IMG/VR virus record: IMGVR_UViG_3300042476_000679
Location: 1-61,005 of that record
From: a virus
Strand: one strand, 5' to 3'
DNA: 61,005 nt
This document shows, in pieces, positions 41,801 to 50,100 of this stretch. The position numbers were made by a program, and so were the translations under genes. Each line of letters opens with the position of its first letter. Within the stretch, counting starts at the first letter, position 1. The notes under the pieces are model-generated. The model saw only the letters and a program-made list of their open reading frames with translations. It had not been told where the DNA came from and did not search any database.

Positions 41801-44800
41801 TGCTCGTGCTAATAATTGTTGTTTAGCTAATAATTCAGCATCTATTCTTAATTTTTCATTTCCTTCTTTAAGTGCGGCCGCTCTGTCTTTTTCAAGTTCT
41901 TTTTGTATTTGCTCGTCTGATGCTCCAGACTGTTTGCGTTTTTGCACATATGCATCTAGAGCAGCTCTTTCTGATTCTCTGGCTCTAATACCTTCTTTTT
42001 GTTTTTCTGTTAATCTACCATTTGCTTCAGCAGCTTTTATAGCACCGTCTTGATATGCTTTAACTAATGGATTTAATTCATTACTACCAGCCTTTAGACT
42101 ATCATATATTTTACCCAAATCTTCTGTAGAAGTTTGTTTCCCTTGTACTTCAGCAAACCTAGTAGCAGCCTTGATATTACCTTCAGATTGTCCTATTCTG
42201 GCTTTAAGAGCTTCTTGTTTATTGCCATAAACTCCATAAGCAGCATAACCACCAGCAGCGATACCTCCAATAGCCGCACCAATAGCTGTTCCAATCACTG
42301 GGATCATACTGCCAATTGCAGCTCCTGTAGCCGCTCCTGCCAAAGCTGTGCCACCAACATTAACAGCATTTTCTCCTGTCATATAAGAACCAAATGACAT
42401 TGATTCTAGCTCGTTTTGAGCAGTAAGTACTTCGCCAAATGCTTTTTGTGCATTAGCTAGATTAGACGATGTAAATGATGATTCAAGCTGTTTAAATGCG
42501 GTATCTAGATCTCCACTTGATTTAGCAATATTTTCTAATGCATTTGTAATAATAGCTTGATTTTTTGCATTGAAGAACCCTTGGATACCTCCAATAATTG
42601 CTCCACCAATACCACCTATTACTTCTCCAAATGGTAATCCTGATAGTAATTGAGCACCAGCCGCCGCGCCACTACCAGCTCCGCTTAGTGCTCCAAGTGC
42701 TCCTGCTGTATTAGGGTCTGCGGCCATAGACTTCGGTAATGCTTGCTTTAATACATTTGCGCCAATTGCTACTGATGCTCCTACTCCTCTAAATCCTCCG
42801 GCTTTAGCAAAAGTTTGACTTAATATTCCGCCCTTACCCTGAGCAAAATCTGTGGCACCACCAAGAGCTTGTCCTAGTTTTGTTCCTGCTGCTTTTTTGG
42901 CTAAATCAGGAGCCAACTGAGCAAAAAGCCCCATTCTTTGGCCTTCACGGCTTTGTATAAATTGTTGACGCTCAACCATTTTGGCGCCAGCGCCTTGGCC
43001 AAACTGCCTCCTTACCATCTCAATATCTTGATTTGTTTCTTTAGCAAAATTTTGCATGGAAATTTCCATTGCTTCTGCTGCCGTAATAGTTTCTCCAAGT
43101 TTATCTGATAAGGCTTGTTGTGCCGCCTCTAGATCTCCAGCCGCTAAAGCATCTGCTGCTGTTTTAGCTCCTGCGGCCAATTGATTCATACCTTCCTGAG
43201 TAGCAGCCAAATCTGGTCTCAAAGCGACCATTTGTTGTAGTATTCCTTCTTGTTCCATAGCTAATCTACTTTGAGCATCGGCGAGTCTCGTGGCTGCCGC
43301 TACTGCTTCTGCGGAACCCGCTGGTGCTGCTGCAAGCTGTGCCTCTGCTTCTTTTATAGATCCGCCAATTTTCATAGCGGTATCTCTTCTCGTTGCTAAA
43401 CTAGCTTGTGTTTCTGTTAATTTACCACGATAAAATTCTTTATTTTGAAAAGAAGCTTTACCTAGTTGTTGTGCTTGAGCTAATTTAACTGCTTGAACTG
43501 AGGTACCTTGTTGTTCTGCCTTATATCTATAGTATTGTTCATCTGCAAATGCTTGTTGTCTTTTCTTTTTGGCGTCAGGATCCTCTGGACCCATACCAAA
43601 TGGTGAAGTTTTGGCCTGTTCTCTTTGTAAATCTGCTGCTTGTTTAGCATCATAAAATGGATCTGTAGCTCTTGCTTTATCACTACGAAATTGTGCAACT
43701 TGAGCTTTTTTCTGTTCTGCTATTTGTTCTGGTACAGCCGCTTGTTTTTGTGCTACCTCTGTTTTGAGTCCGGATTCTAGAGACTGTTTAGCATCGGCTA
43801 CCGCTGCTCTATACTCTGCTATAACAGCAGATACATCTCCACCCTCACTTTTTACTTGTTTATATCGTTCACTATAAAAAGCTTTGAGACTCTGGCTTTC
43901 TTCATTATATAATTGTTGATATTTTGCTTTAGCCTCTTTAGCTACAACCGCCATAGCTGATTGAATTTGAGTATCAAAAGCTTTGGTATCAGTAGCTTTT
44001 CTTTCTTCAATTTGTGGAGTTTGTCGGCCGACAACATAATCTTGTACAGCTTTTTGAGATGCTGCTTTAGATTCCGCTGTAAGAGTTTCTTTAGCTTGTG
44101 ATTTTTTAAGAATACGCGCACTAATTATATTAGTAAATATATCGTTTAATTCATCACTACTAATTTTCCCTTCAAAAAATTCTTGAGATGCCTGCTCTTC
44201 TAAATTATTATAGAACTCATCTATTTTTTGTTTTTGTTCTTTATATAGTTTTCTATAGTTGGATATAACCTCTGCTTCTATTTTTGCAATATTTTCGGCG
44301 CCTTGTGGCCTAGCCATCACATCTCTTTTTCTACTTGCACCAGCACCAAAGTCAGGTCTTGGCGCTCCTACCGCACGAGCTTCTTCTCGTGTTATATCAC
44401 CACGAGATCGTGCAGTATAAGCTTCTTTTCTTCTTTTTCGTTCTTCTTTACTTAAGCGTCCTACATTACCACCATCCTCAAATCTTTGAATACCACCAAC
44501 AACACCACCTTTGTTATACCCTTTCACACCAATTTTATCTGCTTGATTAAGTTTATGTAATCTACTATAACCAATACGTTTAGCAGCGTTTTTATTAACA
44601 ACAAATTCTCCAGGAGTTAATAGTGCTGGGACAGTATCTTGTACTGATCCCCCAATAGCAAATTTAGCAAAATAATTCCTAAAGTTAGCTCTTGCTTTAC
44701 TAAGACCTCCCTTTACATCTCTTTTTACTTCTGTGGGAATAGCTGGATCAATACCAAATAAACTGGCTGCACTACCCAAACCAGAGGCATAGTCTACAGA

Positions 44801-47752
44801 TCTATCGTCTAGTCTACCAGGATTAGCACCGGCTTTCGCTAAAATAGCTTCAATCATATATCCTTCTAAATTGCCCAAACCCAAAGCTTCTTTTGTAGGA
44901 TCGTCCAGTGATAGTGGAGATCTACCATACAAGGCTTGTGTACCACGACCTAATGCTTCGTCGATTTCTTGTCTAATACGATAGATTTCTTCTGCTTTTG
45001 ACTTGGGTAATGATTTAGTATTAATTTCTAATATTCGTCCAGCAATATCTTCATAATGCTTAGTGTCAATATCAAATGGAAACATTCCAACCAATCCAAC
45101 TTTTGTAGCACTAGCTTTTTCTTCTTCTGTAAATATTCTAGCTCTCTTTTTTGTACTCTCAGCAACTTCTAATAATCCTTCTATTGCAGATAAGTAAGGT
45201 CCTGATCTATTACTTAATAAGAAGTTTTTACTAAATATTTCTTTACTCGTTACAGGCTTACCAGTACTACTTATAGAACCTAAGACTTGATTTATACGAT
45301 CGTTTCCACCAACTAATCCTCTTACAGTTTGTGCAGTTCCTAATTCTGTTACCCATTCATAAATTTCTTCTGCTGTCAGTGGCTCTGCTGTGCCACCTTC
45401 CTTAAATTTTTGTACTAGTCCACCCAAAGAGAGTTTACTAAATTTGCTTAAACTTTTTGGATAATATGTGTATATTCTTTTATTAGGACGATATAATCCA
45501 GCTCCAATTAATTTTGCTAACATGGTTTCATTATTGTTTCCTTTTATAAAACCAGTTTCTTGATCTCTAGCATATCCTTCATCTGGTCTTAAAAATTTAG
45601 CCTCCCCTGGTTTACTAGGATAGTCTAAAAATTTATTACCACCAGCTATGGATAATCCATATTTTTTACCAACAGCAATTTCAAAATTTTTCCAATTGGG
45701 TATAGTAGGAGATTTTTGTTTACGTCTCCTCATATCTTTCAAAATATCATTATCATCAACTGGTATTGGTTGAATATTTGCTGCATATTTTTGATTATTG
45801 TCTACAATACCAGATAATGATCTATAAGTATTTTTTAATTTTTTACCAGTTAATTCTACTTTACCACCAAGAGCATATTTATTTATTTGATGTAGATTTC
45901 CAGCACCAAGTTTTTCAACAGCTTTCTTTCGTATAACAAATTCTCCTGGCATTAATTTTGCTGGCACAGTATCTCTGTTTCCACTTCCCGGCACAAGACC
46001 ACCGCGAGCAAAACCCATAACTTTGCCACCACCATTGAGTGTTGTTGCTCCTCTAGATCTGATAGTATTTTCTAAAGAATTTACTGTACTAGTTAATCCT
46101 CTCAAAGCATCAGTATTAAGTCTTATGGCATCAGCAGCTTTAGCTGTCGCTTCACTAGTTTGTTTTTCTTTAGCGCCACTAAGGCTTTCTCCTATATTTT
46201 TACCTGTGGCACCAGCACCACCACCTTTTGTGATACCACCAAAAAATCCTGTTCCAAATTCGCCCAAAGCTTTAACACCCTTAATTGTAGCTAAAATAGC
46301 TAAAAATGGTAGAATGGGCTTAAAAGCACTCGCCAAACTAATAAATGCGCTAGTTAATCCTAAGACAATCGTAGTGATCGCTTTAAAGGTTGTACTCTGT
46401 CCTATGTCTCTAAAAAGTGCTAAAAACTGTTCGCGCACTTTCGCTATTTGATTTGCTAAACTTTTCTGAGCAGTAAGTTGGGCATCTGTGAGGCTAGACT
46501 GACCCGTTTGTGCAACCTTAAGGGCCTTCTGTGCTTCTGCAAATTGTTGAATCAATGGAATAACTTTACCAATTTGTCGAAATCCACCAAGTTCTTCTAC
46601 TATTTGTGTAAATCTTAAGTCTCTAGGATCTAACTGCTTTAATCCCTCGCTTAATCTTCTAGTAGCTTCATATGGACCAACGAATTTCCCTTCTAAGTCT
46701 GTAAGAACAACACCATATTCTTTTAAGGCTTCAATAGTTCCTTTACGTTGAATTCTGGTAAAAATAGTTCTTAATCCAGTAGCAATGGTCTCTGCGCTTT
46801 CACGAGTAGTAGCACGAACACTAGTAAATACAGAAATAAATTCATTTAGCGCATCTTTACCCTCACTAACGCCCTTACTAGCTGAAGCAAACACACCACC
46901 GGTTCGTTGAATAGCAACGATAATATCTCGTGATTCTACAGCGAATGCCGCAGCAACAGCATTAATACTACCTAGTGCTGCCTCTAAATCTTTAGCTTGC
47001 AAACCAAACTGTCTAAGTGCTGCAATTGCACCTTCTGTGGTATCTGTCAAATTATCGAATGATGGTGCCAATTCTGTCTTAGCTAAAGCCGCTAGTGCTA
47101 TACGGGTTTCCTCAGCATTTAAACCAGCCTGAGCAAGGGTACTAGCAACAGTTGTCAAGCTTTCACTACTCACACCTAAACTAGTAGCTAGATTAGTAAT
47201 TTGGGCTTGTAGTTGCTTTAAACCAATTTCGCTTTTACCGGTAACTTGTTGTAGTTTAACTAATTCTCTATCGAAAGTTACAAAAGAAGTAAACGCACTG
47301 TTAATAGCATTGATAACTTTAAAAACCACATTTGTAACAACGCTAAAAGCAGCAAAACGCCTAATTGCTAATGCGCCCTGTTTGCCAAACTCTTGCATTT
47401 CTGTTGTGGCTTGTTTAATATTTTTACTAATAGCCTGAGCATTAGCTGCTGTATTTGTCATTGATACAGATACTTTATTATTAACAGAACCGGCGTTATT
47501 TAAGGTACCAGATAGTTGTTGCATCGCTTTATTTAATGTGATAGTATTGTCTCTAGCCGCAGCCAAAACAGCATTCATAGACTTTAATTTTGCAGAAACG
47601 GAGTCTATGGATCTTGCTGATTGAGCATTAAGTTTAACATCTACATTTGCACTAACTGTACCCAACTCTCGCCTAATTTGTGCCACAACAGGCTTAAGGT
47701 TTGATGGGCCTTGTAAGTTAATTTGTGCTGTTAGATTAAAACCTTTGGCCAT
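38876..47752 (-). CDS. Tail tape-measure protein with embedded candidate nuclease domains
   Basis: This is the phage tail length ruler (TP901-type), 2958 residues. The N-terminal 500 residues contain the family block: FDRELVKLQQVTGKSEIGLK, LGVSSESLTTVASTLAQAG, FTSVRATTRESAETIATGL and FTRIQRKGTIEAL. Residues 580-1095 are unlike a rod: two copies of an FAxGGxV...DTVPAxLxPGEFV motif (580-630 and 1031-1095) and a GG linker at 775-787 flank two compact regions (631-774 and 788-1030) with D...ExK-like patterns. The rest is helical and coiled-coil-rich, interrupted near residues 1685-1730 and 1785-1830 by glycine-zipper hydrophobic segments (GGIGGAIIGGIQGFF). The C-terminus is Gln/Ala-rich. The ribosome binding site is weak and an attenuator lies just upstream. 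Confidence 0.9.
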   Translation of the reverse strand: MAKGFNLTAQINLQGPSNLKPVVAQIRRELGTVSANVDVKLNAQSARSIDSVSAKLKSMNAVLAAARDNTITLNKAMQQLSGTLNNAGSVNNKVSVSMTNTAANAQAISKNIKQATTEMQEFGKQGALAIRRFAAFSVVTNVVFKVINAINSAFTSFVTFDRELVKLQQVTGKSEIGLKQLQAQITNLATSLGVSSESLTTVASTLAQAGLNAEETRIALAALAKTELAPSFDNLTDTTEGAIAALRQFGLQAKDLEAALGSINAVAAAFAVESRDIIVAIQRTGGVFASASKGVSEGKDALNEFISVFTSVRATTRESAETIATGLRTIFTRIQRKGTIEALKEYGVVLTDLEGKFVGPYEATRRLSEGLKQLDPRDLRFTQIVEELGGFRQIGKVIPLIQQFAEAQKALKVAQTGQSSLTDAQLTAQKSLANQIAKVREQFLALFRDIGQSTTFKAITTIVLGLTSAFISLASAFKPILPFLAILATIKGVKALGEFGTGFFGGITKGGGAGATGKNIGESLSGAKEKQTSEATAKAADAIRLNTDALRGLTSTVNSLENTIRSRGATTLNGGGKVMGFARGGLVPGSGNRDTVPAKLMPGEFVIRKKAVEKLGAGNLHQINKYALGGKVELTGKKLKNTYRSLSGIVDNNQKYAANIQPIPVDDNDILKDMRRRKQKSPTIPNWKNFEIAVGKKYGLSIAGGNKFLDYPSKPGEAKFLRPDEGYARDQETGFIKGNNNETMLAKLIGAGLYRPNKRIYTYYPKSLSKFSKLSLGGLVQKFKEGGTAEPLTAEEIYEWVTELGTAQTVRGLVGGNDRINQVLGSISSTGKPVTSKEIFSKNFLLSNRSGPYLSAIEGLLEVAESTKKRARIFTEEEKASATKVGLVGMFPFDIDTKHYEDIAGRILEINTKSLPKSKAEEIYRIRQEIDEALGRGTQALYGRSPLSLDDPTKEALGLGNLEGYMIEAILAKAGANPGRLDDRSVDYASGLGSAASLFGIDPAIPTEVKRDVKGGLSKARANFRNYFAKFAIGGSVQDTVPALLTPGEFVVNKNAAKRIGYSRLHKLNQADKIGVKGYNKGGVVGGIQRFEDGGNVGRLSKEERKRRKEAYTARSRGDITREEARAVGAPRPDFGAGASRKRDVMARPQGAENIAKIEAEVISNYRKLYKEQKQKIDEFYNNLEEQASQEFFEGKISSDELNDIFTNIISARILKKSQAKETLTAESKAASQKAVQDYVVGRQTPQIEERKATDTKAFDTQIQSAMAVVAKEAKAKYQQLYNEESQSLKAFYSERYKQVKSEGGDVSAVIAEYRAAVADAKQSLESGLKTEVAQKQAAVPEQIAEQKKAQVAQFRSDKARATDPFYDAKQAADLQREQAKTSPFGMGPEDPDAKKKRQQAFADEQYYRYKAEQQGTSVQAVKLAQAQQLGKASFQNKEFYRGKLTETQASLATRRDTAMKIGGSIKEAEAQLAAAPAGSAEAVAAATRLADAQSRLAMEQEGILQQMVALRPDLAATQEGMNQLAAGAKTAADALAAGDLEAAQQALSDKLGETITAAEAMEISMQNFAKETNQDIEMVRRQFGQGAGAKMVERQQFIQSREGQRMGLFAQLAPDLAKKAAGTKLGQALGGATDFAQGKGGILSQTFAKAGGFRGVGASVAIGANVLKQALPKSMAADPNTAGALGALSGAGSGAAAGAQLLSGLPFGEVIGGIGGAIIGGIQGFFNAKNQAIITNALENIAKSSGDLDTAFKQLESSFTSSNLANAQKAFGEVLTAQNELESMSFGSYMTGENAVNVGGTALAGAATGAAIGSMIPVIGTAIGAAIGGIAAGGYAAYGVYGNKQEALKARIGQSEGNIKAATRFAEVQGKQTSTEDLGKIYDSLKAGSNELNPLVKAYQDGAIKAAEANGRLTEKQKEGIRARESERAALDAYVQKRKQSGASDEQIQKELEKDRAAALKEGNEKLRIDAELLAKQQLLARATKEVALATESLLDVYRRVTAKAQRFSDEIGDMLNINQATINSLSGKSEVSKVDRRGAERVLGNISAYSPQEVQAATQEMVGKLGGGTEAQALGKQAEAAKFLQDKLPAMLRAPDADAGKIMDTLRSQFQGMGLNSDAINQMLKDVEVQLGADREGGLGTLASEIEKGGIDQISSTAQEALKTMQNLAKTYNDALQQSIDLQNQYNESIMQADEYLRKAGSIRLTAELDLARALGRSPTLRELNQPFDFEIKDLTKRLIPGGTTDPTEIANGIIAATRQNTQLEAANVALGTTGMQGAVGANSGAELLKEQQANIAAIGANNVAINQSRQALERLANDGTKAANALSKIQEEQQALEGFAAFAQNVFTAEPQQLAKMEIEAAALNAAQAAGPEFMQSRFNRQQAFAGLEQAKGFLTPQEFKDIQADLTRKSFEAQGFKGGDVVKKIGGKEFTLDQLIERMKGGVSELDPNVVAYREAVDTQIKANEELKRLEEIKSLQIQEAMTGLVTFLANEFPRILAEAVKESRADAATQPETGAAPTEAQKNQAAANKKYEEAGKKKQQIDAKIATEEKKLKEAESKVGWEQGASTEVARRKRKIRELQEQSDQEQKNMDEAKSEFVASSSTVAEEEKTRQEAKAAQAAEEKKAREAKATEAKKQSEAARMGNRPTVIQAPPAPGTAAATVTRPQTQANTQPQTYGTTVSSVPMVSLDTLERSRADKQAEIIKKEKTLKAAKIAAYAAGTTETSPTLAAAQASFDSAKQDLASINEQITVEKQRLAAIEQQAAIAQQSQQQQSEQLNPYASGDAQLSAQMSSGVDPNHPFVQRLRQPETPQPVPVPSNLPQPVEYTRQVQTAETGGTAVNVTNGEATNTMTTGQLLTLDPASLKGLNDFNTTFGSYVDKLVGFQFPVIPDKIELNHNVQIDMTGAASITTLEKRLQELAVALVMPKIEELRNETSAATEGRVKGSGAKGVSK

Positions 47753-47765
47753 AATTTAGCTTTCT

Positions 47766-47808
47766 AAATAAAAATCCCCACATTACCATAAAGATAGTGT
47801 GGGGAAAT
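47766..47808 (-). terminator. Rho-independent terminator or attenuator before the tape measure
   Basis: On the minus strand, CCCCACACTAT and GTAATGTGGGG pair across a short loop (about 47776-47804), and ATTTTTATTT follows. This is a good intrinsic terminator shape. It lies between the tail accessory genes and the tape-measure gene, only about 14 bases before the latter's start, leaving no room for a separate promoter. It is therefore more likely a partial terminator that lowers tape-measure expression than a full stop. Confidence 0.7.
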
Positions 47809-47836
47809 TAGGTTAAAAATGTCTATTATATAGAAT

Positions 47837-48709
47837 TCAGGATGAACTTGGATTGTCTTTAACTTCTTCTGGTTGTTGAGCATCACTCTTTGTTTCCTTA
47901 ATTGATTCTGATTCATTCAAAATAATTGGCTTACCATTTTCATCTAAGAATGGGGAAAATTCTACTATGTAATCTCCAGACTGATCAACTAAATTGCCAT
48001 TTTTATCAATAAATTCTCCTTTATCATTGATAAATCTGCCATTTTCATCAACCAATCTTCCTTGCTCATCAACTAATTTACCTTCTTTATTAATTAAACG
48101 TAACTTACTATCAACAAATTTATACTGTTTTAGAAACTTATTCTCTGGTAATTTTTCTTCATAATTATCGTCCAAACCATATAGCATATTAGCCAAATTT
48201 TGAGCAGCTAAAATTGCTATGGGATCTGATGATCTGTTGTTATAGTCCTCATAACTCTTAAAATACTGCTCTTTAGTATCATTATACACCGTGCATGCTG
48301 AAACTAAATAATTAAATCTAGCATTATCGGCTTGACCTTCTGCGGTATGTGTATCAAGATTCGTTTTAACAGCTATTAGCTCTCTAATATCTTCTCTGGT
48401 TTTTTTCATTTTTAGTGCTAGTTCTTTAGCCGCCAATAATGAAATTCCACCCTTGGCCAGTTGACGTTCACCATCTAAAATTTCAGACTGTAATTCTGTA
48501 AATTTAGCCTGTTTAATATTATCCCATAAACCCTGTTCTACTAAAAGATCATCTAATTTGGCCCTTACAACAGCTTTAGCTTTAAGAGCTTCGCTGAAGC
48601 TTTGATTATATACCTTGGTAGCTTCTTTTTGATCATGTAAAGATGGTGATCTGACTATGAATTCTTTTTCTTTGCCATCCACAAACCCTTTAAATACTTT
48701 AGTTTTCAT
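47837..48709 (-). CDS. Tail accessory protein with octapeptide repeats, 290 aa
   Basis: This 290-residue protein precedes the tape measure, the usual place of tail-assembly chaperones. The first 200 residues are charged and helical (KAVVRAKLDDLLVEQGLWDN). About residues 205-265 contain about six tandem eight-residue repeats of the pattern G-x-hydrophobic-V/I-D-x-x-x (KEGKLVDEQGRLVDENGRF and following), which would form short beta hairpins. The C-terminus is acidic and Ser-rich. The start ATG at 48709 overlaps the stop of the upstream gene (ATGAAAACTAA) and has an AGAGAGGA ribosome binding site, so it is initiated on its own. Chaperone function is inferred from position. Confidence 0.55.
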   Translation of the reverse strand: MKTKVFKGFVDGKEKEFIVRSPSLHDQKEATKVYNQSFSEALKAKAVVRAKLDDLLVEQGLWDNIKQAKFTELQSEILDGERQLAKGGISLLAAKELALKMKKTREDIRELIAVKTNLDTHTAEGQADNARFNYLVSACTVYNDTKEQYFKSYEDYNNRSSDPIAILAAQNLANMLYGLDDNYEEKLPENKFLKQYKFVDSKLRLINKEGKLVDEQGRLVDENGRFINDKGEFIDKNGNLVDQSGDYIVEFSPFLDENGKPIILNESESIKETKSDAQQPEEVKDNPSSS

Positions 48710-48992
48710 ATGAGTCCTCTCTGTTATTATAGAATTTATACTTGTATTTAATGTTGCCTTGATTTTTAGATAAATCAGATATAGCTTTTCTTAATTGATT
48801 ATTACCATTATTAAGTATTTGATTTCTTACCAAATCCCAGCGATCTAGAAAATCTAATTCTCTATCTGTTAATTCTTTTTCATCCTTTTCGTGTCCCCAC
48901 AAATAACCAAAAGCTTTCTCAAATTCAAATAATGCCCCAATCATGGTTGTTTGAAATCTTTTAGTCAAAATAATCTTACTATCATTATCCAT
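48699..48992 (-). CDS. Small tail accessory protein, 97 aa
   Basis: This is a 97-residue acidic and helical protein, with ALFEFEKAFGYLWGHEKDEK and LDRWDLVRNQILNNGNNQL. No family is recognised. It sits directly before the octapeptide-repeat gene, like the short chaperone (gpG-like) in long-tailed phages. Its stop overlaps the next start by 11 bases, and the next gene has its own ribosome binding site. I see no slippery heptamer suggesting a programmed frameshift. A tail-assembly role is inferred. Confidence 0.55.
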   Translation of the reverse strand: MDNDSKIILTKRFQTTMIGALFEFEKAFGYLWGHEKDEKELTDRELDFLDRWDLVRNQILNNGNNQLRKAISDLSKNQGNIKYKYKFYNNREDSYEN

Positions 48993-48994
48993 AA

Positions 48995-50059
48995 TTATTT
49001 CCTATTTTTAAATTGCTGATTAGCTTGAATCGTTAATTCTCTTTGCATATCAGGCAAATGAGAAACATCCACAATATCATTAGCTCTATTAATAACAGAT
49101 TCTCTTTCTTTTATGATATGTCTAGAAGTAGCATCATTCAAGTCATAAATATTTTGCGCTTCTTCTTTAGAATTTGCCATTATGAATATCTCTCCTGCTT
49201 TATTTAAATTTTTACCCTCTAACATTTTTTCTGTTCTATTCTTATTTCTATTCTTTTCATTATCTCTTCTTTGTAATATCATCCATCCATCAAACATATC
49301 ATCATCTTCAAATACTTTGTCTGGAGGACATTCAGGATGCTGATATGCACTATCGTACATTTTGGTTAATACTACCAGCGTTTTCTGCTCGTCTGTCCAA
49401 TTAACAACTGACTTATCAAATAAATTTTCACTATTAGAACTCCAATAATTTTTCCATATATCACTGCGAGCAATTTGTCTAAAAATATTTATATCTATAT
49501 TATGTTCAGATATGCTATTAGACAACGTCATTAAAAAATTATAATCAGCATCTTCTATACTATTAAATACCCTATGATTAACATCATTATATAAACTATA
49601 AATTAAAATATATTGATTTTTTAAAAATTGACTGTATCCATTAATAGTATACTGATCTAAAGAATGTCTTATATTATACTGTCTATTATAGGCATTTCTA
49701 GTATTATTAAGTGTGCGTCTTAGAGTTTTAAGCTTATTAGGATTCAAGAAATTATTATAGATATCTACTTTCAAATCATCTATTTGTTTTTCTAAATTTT
49801 TAAGATTATCATCTCCATTATAAGTCCATATTCCCATACTAACTAGACTATCTACTATAGAGTCTTCATTAATCCATTCATTATATTTATTATTTTCGTA
49901 CTCCTGTTCAGCATACAACTCAGCTTCGTACTTGATAGTAATATCTGGATATACTAGCTTATATCTAGTATTGTTATAAAGAAATAAATAAAATCCAGAT
50001 AGTATGCGTGATAGATATATATTTAGACTACGATTATCCATTATCCTTGCAATTTCCAC
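48995..50059 (-). CDS. Hypothetical protein, 354 aa
   Basis: I do not recognise this protein. It is rich in Asn, Tyr, Ile and charged residues, mostly helical, with a coiled-coil-prone region near residues 85-125 (KNLEKQIDDLKVDIYNNF, then LKTLRRTLNN). No cysteine cluster is seen apart from a CPPDKVFEDDDMFDGW segment. It lies between the tail-tube and tail accessory genes, so it is probably part of tail assembly. The spacing to the tube gene holds a hairpin. Confidence 0.5.
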   Translation of the reverse strand: MEIARIMDNRSLNIYLSRILSGFYLFLYNNTRYKLVYPDITIKYEAELYAEQEYENNKYNEWINEDSIVDSLVSMGIWTYNGDDNLKNLEKQIDDLKVDIYNNFLNPNKLKTLRRTLNNTRNAYNRQYNIRHSLDQYTINGYSQFLKNQYILIYSLYNDVNHRVFNSIEDADYNFLMTLSNSISEHNIDINIFRQIARSDIWKNYWSSNSENLFDKSVVNWTDEQKTLVVLTKMYDSAYQHPECPPDKVFEDDDMFDGWMILQRRDNEKNRNKNRTEKMLEGKNLNKAGEIFIMANSKEEAQNIYDLNDATSRHIIKERESVINRANDIVDVSHLPDMQRELTIQANQQFKNRK

Positions 50060-50074
50060 AATCTTATGCTGCTA

Positions 50075-50100
50075 CCAACCTAGTAATATTACTAGGCTGG
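50075..50100 (-). promoter_or_regulatory. Hairpin at the end of the tail-tube gene
   Basis: CCTAGTAATATTACTAGG is a perfect 18-base palindrome (50079-50096), extended outward by CCAG and TTGG on the minus strand to an 11-bp stem with one G-T wobble. It overlaps the TAG stop of the tail-tube gene. No T-run follows on the minus strand, so it is not a typical terminator. It could stabilise the 3' end of the tube message or reduce readthrough to the next gene. Confidence 0.45.

Noticed and set aside
46023-46451. Possible plus-strand gene of 142 residues opposite the tape measure
   Set aside because: It lies wholly inside the tape-measure gene, is hydrophobic low complexity and has no family resemblance or ribosome binding site of note.
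48690-48720. Programmed -1 frameshift between the tail accessory genes
   Set aside because: The downstream gene has its own ATG (overlapping the upstream stop) and an AGAGAGGA ribosome binding site. No slippery heptamer was seen at the overlap.
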